From Streptomyces sp. NRRL F-6492 (lineage in GTDB: Bacteria; Actinomycetota; Actinomycetes; Streptomycetales; Streptomycetaceae): DNA of 21,763 nucleotides. Under the pieces are notes generated by a model. It saw nothing but the letters and a program-made list of their open reading frames with translations. It had not been told where the DNA came from and searched no databases. Of this stretch, positions 16,961 to 21,763 are shown one piece after another (positions within the stretch are counted from its first letter, which is position 1; each line of letters begins with the position of its first letter). The DNA is taken from assembly GCF_001280125.1 (NCBI RefSeq), contig NZ_LGEG01000005.1, positions 1 through 21,763 on the forward strand, written 5' to 3'. The position numbers and the translations under genes are program-made.

Positions 16961-18418
16961 TCAGCTCCCCGTGGGTCGGACGAGCTCGGCGGCCGTGCGC
17001 AGCAGGATGCAGACGTCCTGCCACAGCGACCAGTGGTCGATGTAGTGGTTGTCGAAGCGGCAGCGGTCCTCGATCGAGGTGTCGCCGCGCAGCCCGTGCA
17101 CCTGCGCGAGCCCGGTGAGCCCCACCGGCATCCGGTGGCGGGCCGCGTAACCGGCGTGGACCTTGCTGAACTGGGCGACGAAGTACGGGCGTTCCGGCCG
17201 GGGTCCGACCAGGCTCATGTCCCCGCGCAGCACGTTCCACAGCTGCGGCAGCTCGTCCAGGGAGGTCTTCCGCAGGAAGCCCCCGGCCGCGCTCATCCGC
17301 CGGTCGCCCGCCACGTTCCAGCGGGTCGCCGACTCGGTGTCGTCCGAGGGGCGGAGCGTACGGAACTTGAGCAGCGTGAAGTGGCGCCCGTACTGGCCCA
17401 CCCGCTCCTGCCGGAACAGGATCCCGGGGCCGTCCGAGAGGCGCACGGCGAGCGCGCAGAGCAGCAGCACGGGCAGCGCGAGCACGAGCGCGGGGGCGGC
17501 GAGGGCGATGTCCAGGGCGCGCTTGGCGGTCAGGCCGCGCCGCTCGTCCAGCGGGACGACGCGGTGCCAGGCGTGCCCCCACATGTGCTCGCCCATCGGG
17601 CCGTCCCGGTGCCGGCCGCCGACCCGCCAGGTGGTGCAGCCGTACTGCTGGAAGAGCGTCACCAGGCCCGGGTCGTCGTCGAGGAACACCGCGTCGCGCA
17701 CGGTGTTCTGGATGACGGCCCGGTGGATCTCCTCGGTCGTGGTGAGCACCGGGAGCCCTGCCTCCCCGGCCGGCCGGGGAGCGCCGCCCTGCTCGGGCAC
17801 GCCGACGATCCCGACCGGCAGCACCCCGTACTCGGGGTGCTGGACGGCCGCCGCCGCGAACCGGCGCGCGTCCCCCGTCCCGCCGACGACCAGCGCCGAC
17901 CGGGGGTGCGCCCGCGCGACCCGCCGCCGCCGCCCGATGACGAGGGCGCGGAGCAGGCAGACGAGCAGGACGTGGACGGCGTACGCGGCGCACAGCCGCA
18001 GCGGTCCGATCGCCAGGTGCGGGGAGAACGCGGCGACCCCCGCCGCCGCCAGGCACCAGGCGACCCCGGCGCGGGAGGCGAGCGCGGGCAGCTCGTCCAG
18101 GGCCCGGACGTGCGCGGCGGGCCGGTGGAGCCCGGCGTGCCCGTCGAGGACCAGGACGAGGGCCAGGACCGGCAGGACGAGCCGGACGTCGTGGTGCGCC
18201 GCGCTCAGGACCGAGGCGGCCGCGACGACCGCCAGGCCGTCGGCCGCCACGAGCGGCGCCCGCCCGGACCGCGTCCGGGAGCGGCGGTGGCGCGGCAGCG
18301 CGAGCCGGCCGGGGGCGCCGCGGGGCGGCGCGAGGGAGGCGAGGCCGAGGGCCTGGCCCTGGCCCGCGGCGGGCCAGGGGCCCGGAGAGGAGGGGACGCT
18401 GGTGCTTTCCGTGGTCAC
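16961..18418 (-). CDS. Polyprenyl-phosphate sugar-1-phosphate transferase (initiating enzyme)
   Basis: This is a 485-residue exopolysaccharide polyprenyl glycosylphosphotransferase. The N-terminal half has several membrane helices and a Rossmann-like CoA-binding-type domain (ALVVGGTGDARRFAAA). The C-terminal bacterial sugar transferase domain starts at KRALDIALAAPALVLALP (K299) after a further helix region, then LLKFRTLR, TSLDELPQLWN with D388-E389, and GDMSLVGPRPERP. It transfers a sugar-1-phosphate to undecaprenyl phosphate, starting repeat-unit synthesis at the inner face. GTG 18418 overlaps the upstream TGA by four bases. The open frame extends to 19237, but that part is shadow of the GT4 gene. 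The first ~60 residues are basic and low in complexity. Confidence 0.92.
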   Translation of the reverse strand: MTTESTSVPSSPGPWPAAGQGQALGLASLAPPRGAPGRLALPRHRRSRTRSGRAPLVAADGLAVVAAASVLSAAHHDVRLVLPVLALVLVLDGHAGLHRPAAHVRALDELPALASRAGVAWCLAAAGVAAFSPHLAIGPLRLCAAYAVHVLLVCLLRALVIGRRRRVARAHPRSALVVGGTGDARRFAAAAVQHPEYGVLPVGIVGVPEQGGAPRPAGEAGLPVLTTTEEIHRAVIQNTVRDAVFLDDDPGLVTLFQQYGCTTWRVGGRHRDGPMGEHMWGHAWHRVVPLDERRGLTAKRALDIALAAPALVLALPVLLLCALAVRLSDGPGILFRQERVGQYGRHFTLLKFRTLRPSDDTESATRWNVAGDRRMSAAGGFLRKTSLDELPQLWNVLRGDMSLVGPRPERPYFVAQFSKVHAGYAARHRMPVGLTGLAQVHGLRGDTSIEDRCRFDNHYIDHWSLWQDVCILLRTAAELVRPTGS

Positions 18419-19548
18419 TGTGCGATCGGCTCTCTGTGCTCGGCCCCCCGCACTCCGGCCAGTTCGCGGTAGAGGTCCGCGACGGCCGCGCCGGTGCGCC
18501 GGACATCGAAACTGCTGAGTACGTGCTCGTGGGCCTCCCGGCCCAGGCGGTGCCGCAGCTCCGGCCTGCCGAGGAGGCGGCCGAGAGCGGCGGCGAGCGC
18601 GGCCGGGTCCTCGGGCGGGACCAGGCACAGGGGTTCGTGGGCGGGCGGCAGGCTCTCCCGTGCCCCGTCCACGTCGCTGACGACGACGGGCCGGCCGCTC
18701 GCCATGGCCTCCAGGGGCGCGAGCGCCATGCCCTCCCAGCGGGACGGCAGGACGACCACGTCGGCGGCCCGGTACCAGGGGACGGTGTCCCCGACGGACC
18801 CGGCGAACCGCACCGAGGGCCCGGCGGCGGCCCGCAGCCCCTCCGCGTCCGGGCCGTCGCCGACCAGGACGAGCCGGGCCGCGGGCACCTCCGCGAGGAC
18901 GGCGGGCCAGGCGGCGAGCAGGACGTCCTGCCCCTTCTGGCGGCAGAGCCGGCCCACGCAGACGACCGTGGGGGCCGGGTTGCGGGGCGGTCCGTCGTTC
19001 GCGAACCGGGCCGTGTCCACGCCGTTGTGGACGACCGACCAGTCCGCCTCGACCCCGGCCGCCTCGCCGGTGCGGCGCTCGGCCTCGCTCACGCAGAGGA
19101 TCCGGTCGGTCCAGCGGGCGCCGAACCGCTCCCAGCGCCGGGCGAGCGCGGCGGTGGTCCCCCGGACCGCCTCGAAGGACCAGGCGTGCGGCTGGTACAC
19201 CGTGGGGATCCGGCCCCGCAGGACGAGCCGGGCGCACAGCCCCGCCTTGGCGCTGTGCGCGTGGACGAGGTCGGGGCCGACCTCGCGGACGAGCCGGGCC
19301 AGGGACGCGGTCTCGCGGACGAGGGCGGGGCCCGGGTCGCGGCCGGCCCGCCAGTCGTGGACCTCGGCCCCCTCGGCGCGGACGGCGGCGGAGAGGACGG
19401 TGTCGGGCGGGCAGGCGACCGCGACCCGCAGGCCGGCGGCGCGCTGGGCGCGGACGAGGTCGGCGACGACGCGGGCGACCCCGCCGTCGCCGGGCTGGAC
19501 CGCGTGCAGGACGGTGACGGACCCCGGGTCCGTGTCGAAGGATGACAT
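18415..19548 (-). CDS. Glycosyltransferase family 4 protein, first gene of operon
   Basis: This is a 377-residue GT-B fold enzyme. The N-terminal domain has VTVLHAVQPGDGGVARVVADL and LVHAHSAKAGLCARL. The C-terminal domain has VVHNGVDTARF, VVCVGRLCRQKGQDVLL, LVLVGDGPDAEGL, and the EX7E motif in SRWEGMALAPLEAMASGRPVV. It resembles WbnK/CapM-type enzymes that extend lipid-linked sugars. ATG 19548 is chosen, with GGAG 8 nt upstream (GTG 19551 is the alternative); the frame is open to 19731 but that stretch lacks family residues. It is the promoter-proximal gene of the eight-gene operon, preceded by about 190 nt of leader from a candidate promoter, and its stop overlaps the next start by 4 nt. Confidence 0.92.
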   Translation of the reverse strand: MSSFDTDPGSVTVLHAVQPGDGGVARVVADLVRAQRAAGLRVAVACPPDTVLSAAVRAEGAEVHDWRAGRDPGPALVRETASLARLVREVGPDLVHAHSAKAGLCARLVLRGRIPTVYQPHAWSFEAVRGTTAALARRWERFGARWTDRILCVSEAERRTGEAAGVEADWSVVHNGVDTARFANDGPPRNPAPTVVCVGRLCRQKGQDVLLAAWPAVLAEVPAARLVLVGDGPDAEGLRAAAGPSVRFAGSVGDTVPWYRAADVVVLPSRWEGMALAPLEAMASGRPVVVSDVDGARESLPPAHEPLCLVPPEDPAALAAALGRLLGRPELRHRLGREAHEHVLSSFDVRRTGAAVADLYRELAGVRGAEHREPIAQ

Positions 19549-19743
19549 CACGTCAGCTCCGGACGTCCGCCCGGGCGACCGGCATGCCGCGGGGCCCGGC
19601 AAGAACCGCTGAATTCCGCATACAGGTTCTCCGCTTTGAATGAGAGGAGGAAGGGAAGACCCGCGAAGGCCGGGAGGGGGGAAGGTGTCGTCCGCACGAA
19701 ATGGGTGAACGCGCGGCCGGCCCGGAAGCAACGTTCGGGAAAG

Positions 19744-19772
19744 TTATAACCCCGAAGCGGGGCGATAGTAAG
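19744..19772 (-). promoter_or_regulatory. Candidate promoter of exopolysaccharide operon
   Basis: On the reverse strand TTACTA (19767-19772) and TATAAC (19744-19749) are separated by exactly 17 nt. The spacer holds a CCCCG-CTT-CGGGG inverted repeat. This is a local A/T-rich island in very GC-rich DNA. It is the only good -35/-10 pair I see before the operon. It would give a leader of about 190 nt. The remaining gap 19549-20004 holds this leader and the chaplin promoter. Confidence 0.45.
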
Positions 19773-19894
19773 CATTAGATGCCCGGTAGTCCTAACTCCC
19801 GTATCCATGTGGCCCGTTCCTCGTTGTGCGTGTTGCGCCATTCCGCGTCCGGACGCCCCCGTGACCCCCTTTCGGCCCAAAGGCCGGCCGGACG

Positions 19895-19937
19895 TCACCC
19901 GTTCGGGAGAGCAACCGATGGAAATCCGGGGCGTTGT
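19895..19937 (+). promoter_or_regulatory. Candidate chaplin promoter with upstream palindrome
   Basis: A 16-nt imperfect palindrome TCACCCG-TT-CGGGAGA (19895-19910) abuts GCAACC (19911-19916), followed after 15 nt by CGTTGT (19932-19937). The -35/-10 spacing matches the rodlin promoters with one change in each box. The predicted leader is about 60 nt. Confidence 0.45.
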
Positions 19938-20004
19938 TGAAGGAGTCGGACCGACCAGTCCGCGCAGTCCGATCCGTGTGAATTCGATCGAGGAGTACTT
20001 CTCC

Positions 20005-20244
20005 ATGTCCCGTATCGCCAAGGCCGTTGTCCTGTCCGTGGGTGCCGCCGCCGCCGTCGCCGGTACCGCCGGTGCCGCCGCCGCCGACGCCGGAGCCGAG
20101 GCCGCGGCCGTGAAGTCCCCCGGCGTCCTCTCCGGCAACATCGCGCAGGTCCCGGTCCACATCCCGGTCAACGTCTGCGGCAACACCGTCAACGTCATCG
20201 GCCTGCTGAACCCCGCCTTCGGCAACACCTGCGCCAACGTCTGA
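20005..20244 (+). CDS. Short chaplin (ChpF-like position)
   Basis: This 79-residue short chaplin starts MSRIAKAVVLSVGAAAAV with an alanine-rich signal peptide, cleaved probably around residue 27. The mature peptide is SPGVLSGNIAQVPVHIPVNV followed by CGNTVNVIGLLNPAFGNTC with the two conserved Cys. After secretion it should assemble into amyloid fibrils on aerial structures together with the other chaplins and rodlins. ATG 20005 follows GAGGAG. It is divergent from the polysaccharide operon across 456 nt, the relation remembered for chpF and its neighbours in S. coelicolor; ChpF identity is therefore positional. A hairpin with a T-run ends the gene, separating it from the next secreted protein. 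Confidence 0.95.
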   Translation: MSRIAKAVVLSVGAAAAVAGTAGAAAADAGAEAAAVKSPGVLSGNIAQVPVHIPVNVCGNTVNVIGLLNPAFGNTCANV

Positions 20245-20272
20245 TCCGGCACGCCCGATCGGTCCTTTCGAG

Positions 20273-20316
20273 GCCGGTGCGCCCGCTTCCCGCCGGGGAG
20301 GGGCGCACCGGCTTTT
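20273..20316 (+). terminator. Rho-independent terminator after chaplin
   Basis: Perfect 12-bp stem GCCGGTGCGCCC/GGGCGCACCGGC with further partial pairing inside, followed directly by TTTT. It lies 29 nt after the chaplin stop. The rest of the 20317-20697 gap holds a TCACCCG-AA-CGG element at 20418-20433, a 14-bp palindrome at 20449-20462, and presumably the next gene's promoter. Confidence 0.9.
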
Positions 20317-20448
20317 CGCTTGTCGTCATGAGGTTCGGCACTCGCTCGGGCGCACTTCCGCGCGCCGCCCGGTGCAACGGCGTACGCCCCTTTCCGGGGC
20401 AGGGCGGAGAGGCGGATTCACCCGAACGGATGCGTGGCGCTCCGTAGT

Positions 20449-20462
20449 TCCGCGATCGCGGA
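20449..20462. promoter_or_regulatory. Perfect 14-bp palindrome
   Basis: TCCGCGATCGCGGA reads identically on both strands. It lies 235 nt upstream of the 98-aa secreted protein. It may be an operator or chance in GC-rich DNA; no regulator is assigned. Confidence 0.3.
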
Positions 20463-20697
20463 GGGCTATAGCCGCAGGCCCTCCCGGGTGACGGCCGACG
20501 GGGCCGCGGGGAGGGGGAACGCGTGTGCGGTCGACAAATAGCACCGGTCTCATCGATCGGGTGCAGTGTCGAGAAATCCTTCCTCCCGGAGTTTCCGGGA
20601 AGCGCACTTCTCGTTACAGAAGGAGAACGGCGCACGGGATTCGCTCAAGAAGACTGTGCGAGAAGTGACTTGAAAGCACAGCGGAAGGATTCCTCCC

Positions 20698-20994
20698 ATG
20701 AAGCCCACCAAGGTCGCCGCGGTCGTCGCCGGTTCGCTGATGGCCCTGGGTGCCGCCGCGCCCGCCATGGCCACGGAGGCGCTCACCCCCACCAGCCTGA
20801 ACGGCGGCCTGGAGGCGATCGCCGCCAACGGCCTGAAGACCGACATGCTGAGCAGCACCACCGAGGGCTCCCCGGTGAAGGCCGTCACGGACACGGCGAC
20901 CCAGCTGAACGAGACCACCAAGGGCGCCCCGCTGCTCGGCGGCCTCCCGATCCCCGGCGGCCTCCCGCTGGGCAGCCTCCCGCTGGGCGGCTGA
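20698..20994 (+). CDS. Small secreted hypothetical protein
   Basis: This 98-residue protein starts MKPTKVAAVVAGSLMALGAA with a Sec signal peptide, cleavage probably after PAMA (about 24). That signal peptide closely resembles chaplin signals. The mature part is Thr/Ser/Leu-rich, has no Cys and no chaplin domain, and ends in a Gly/Leu/Pro tail (GGLPIPGGLPLGSLPLGG) that resembles a self-associating low-complexity segment. ATG 20698 follows GCGGAAGGAT. It stands alone between the chaplin terminator and the next secreted gene, in the same direction. I do not recognise a named family. Location suggests a cell-surface role in aerial growth, which is inference. No clear hairpin follows. Confidence 0.8.
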   Translation: MKPTKVAAVVAGSLMALGAAAPAMATEALTPTSLNGGLEAIAANGLKTDMLSSTTEGSPVKAVTDTATQLNETTKGAPLLGGLPIPGGLPLGSLPLGG

Positions 20995-21225
20995 CCCCAC
21001 TTCAGTACGGGCTGCCCCCAAGGGCATTCCGGAGGCCTTCGTGCCCCGTTTCCCACGGTCGGCTGATCGAATGATTTTCAGATCATCTGCCGTGTGGCCC
21101 ATGCTCCACGCCCCGCTCCGGCTCCTACTCTCACGCCAGTCCCACGCGCACGTCGGTGGGCACCAGGCCGGTCGGAGCGAGGGGGGAGCCTCGTCGGCCT
21201 CTCCTTTTCTCAGAGGAAGAGCGGT

Positions 21226-21763
21226 ATGCGGTCCATCATCAGCAGGAAAGTACTCACCGCGGCGGCAGCGACCGGAATCCTGTCGCTGAGCGGCGGATTC
21301 GCCCTTGCCGCGAGCTCCCACCCCGGCGCGGGCGACGGACCGGGCCCGGGTGCGGCCGGCCACGTCCAGAGCCCCCTGACGGCGGACGTCTGCGGCCGGA
21401 TCGTGGAGAAGGGCGCCGCCGCGGCGGCGACCGTCGGGCACCTCTGCGGCCAGGCGGGAGGCCAGGACGACGGCGGTTACGGCCAGGACGACGGCGGGTA
21501 CGGCGGGGACGACGACGGCGGTTACGGCGGGGACGACGACGGCGGGTACGGCGAGGAGCCCTCGCACCCGCCGACGAAGCCGCCGACCACCCCGCCGACG
21601 ACACCTCCCACGACGCCGCCGACCACTCCGCCGACCACACCTCCCACGACGCCGCCGACCACACCTCCCACCACTCCGCCGACGAAGCCGCCGACGACGC
21701 CCCCCACCACTCCGCCGACGACGCCTCCCACGACGCCGCCGACCACGCCTCCCACCACTCCGC
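21226..21763 (+). CDS. Secreted repeat protein, 3' end outside window
   Basis: An open frame of 179 codons starts at ATG 21226 after AGAGGAAGA and continues past the right edge. Residues 1 to about 29 are a signal peptide (MRSIISRKVLTAAAATGILS, ending FALAA). A short mature region has two Cys, C56 and C74, around an alanine-rich helix (DVCGRIVEKGAAAAATVGHL). Residues 81-109 are four DDGGYG-type repeats. From P115 the protein is a regular Thr-Pro-Pro repeat interrupted by TKPP. Such spacers usually carry a domain through the cell wall, often before a sortase signal, but the C-terminus is not visible. It lacks a canonical chaplin domain. Its place beside chaplins suggests a surface protein of aerial hyphae. 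Confidence 0.85.
   Translation, partial: MRSIISRKVLTAAAATGILSLSGGFALAASSHPGAGDGPGPGAAGHVQSPLTADVCGRIVEKGAAAAATVGHLCGQAGGQDDGGYGQDDGGYGGDDDGGYGGDDDGGYGEEPSHPPTKPPTTPPTTPPTTPPTTPPTTPPTTPPTTPPTTPPTKPPTTPPTTPPTTPPTTPPTTPPTTP
21568..21763 (+). repeat. Thr-Pro-Pro coding tandem repeat
   Basis: Nine-base units (CCG CCG ACG/ACC and CCT CCC ACG/ACC variants) are repeated to the window edge. The reverse-strand Val/Gly frame here is a shadow. The array is a likely site of length variation. Confidence 0.9.

Noticed and set aside
21522..21758. Val/Gly-repeat protein on the reverse strand
   Set aside because: It is the antisense reading of the Thr-Pro-Pro repeat in the secreted forward gene.

Overview
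The window is high-GC actinobacterial DNA and almost certainly comes from a Streptomyces chromosome. Three rodlins and two short chaplins are present, which are the surface proteins of aerial hyphae and spores. Codon third positions are strongly G/C, and several genes start with GTG in overlapping stop-start arrangements. From memory, S. coelicolor has chpF (SCO2705) and chpD-rdlA-rdlB (SCO2717-2719) separated by about ten genes. Here ten genes also lie between the two chaplins, so this looks like a version of that locus. The comparison is recollection, not a search.

Layout. (1) Positions 1-2093 hold a truncated reverse-strand gene, a probable small frameshifted remnant, a DUF4365 protein and a convergent Uma2-family protein. 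Both complete proteins have PD-(D/E)XK nuclease-like motifs. (2) 2244-4262 is a DUF255/YyaL-type thioredoxin-domain protein. (3) 4342-6822 is the rodlin/chaplin block: two reverse-strand rodlins with a 67-aa gene of unknown function between them, then a divergent third rodlin and a chaplin. (4) 6910-9840 holds an ATP-grasp enzyme and a divergent secreted GH26-like glycosidase with a long Pro/Thr linker. (5) 9853-19548 is an eight-gene reverse-strand operon with all the core functions of a Wzx/Wzy-type exopolysaccharide assembly line. In transcription order it encodes a GT4 glycosyltransferase, a polyprenyl-phosphate sugar transferase, an O-antigen ligase/polymerase-like protein, a MurJ/MviN-type flippase, a polysaccharide deacetylase, a second GT4, a Wzz-like chain-length protein and a BioF2/FemAB-type acyltransferase. 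The genes overlap or nearly touch. (6) 20005-21763 holds the second chaplin, a 98-aa secreted protein and the start of a secreted Gly/Asp/Tyr- and Thr-Pro-Pro-repeat protein that runs off the window.

Working model (inference): the operon makes and modifies a surface polysaccharide. The divergent glycosidase trims or binds it, and the flanking chaplins and rodlins form the amyloid/rodlet coat it may contact. The three rodlins, and more weakly the chaplin at 20005, share a promoter architecture of the ECF-sigma type (GGAACC, 15-16 nt, NGTTGA). On the rodlins it is preceded by a GGGTGA-like half-site exactly six bases upstream. This suggests one developmental switch for the coat genes. The polysaccharide operon has a different candidate promoter and a leader of about 190 nt.
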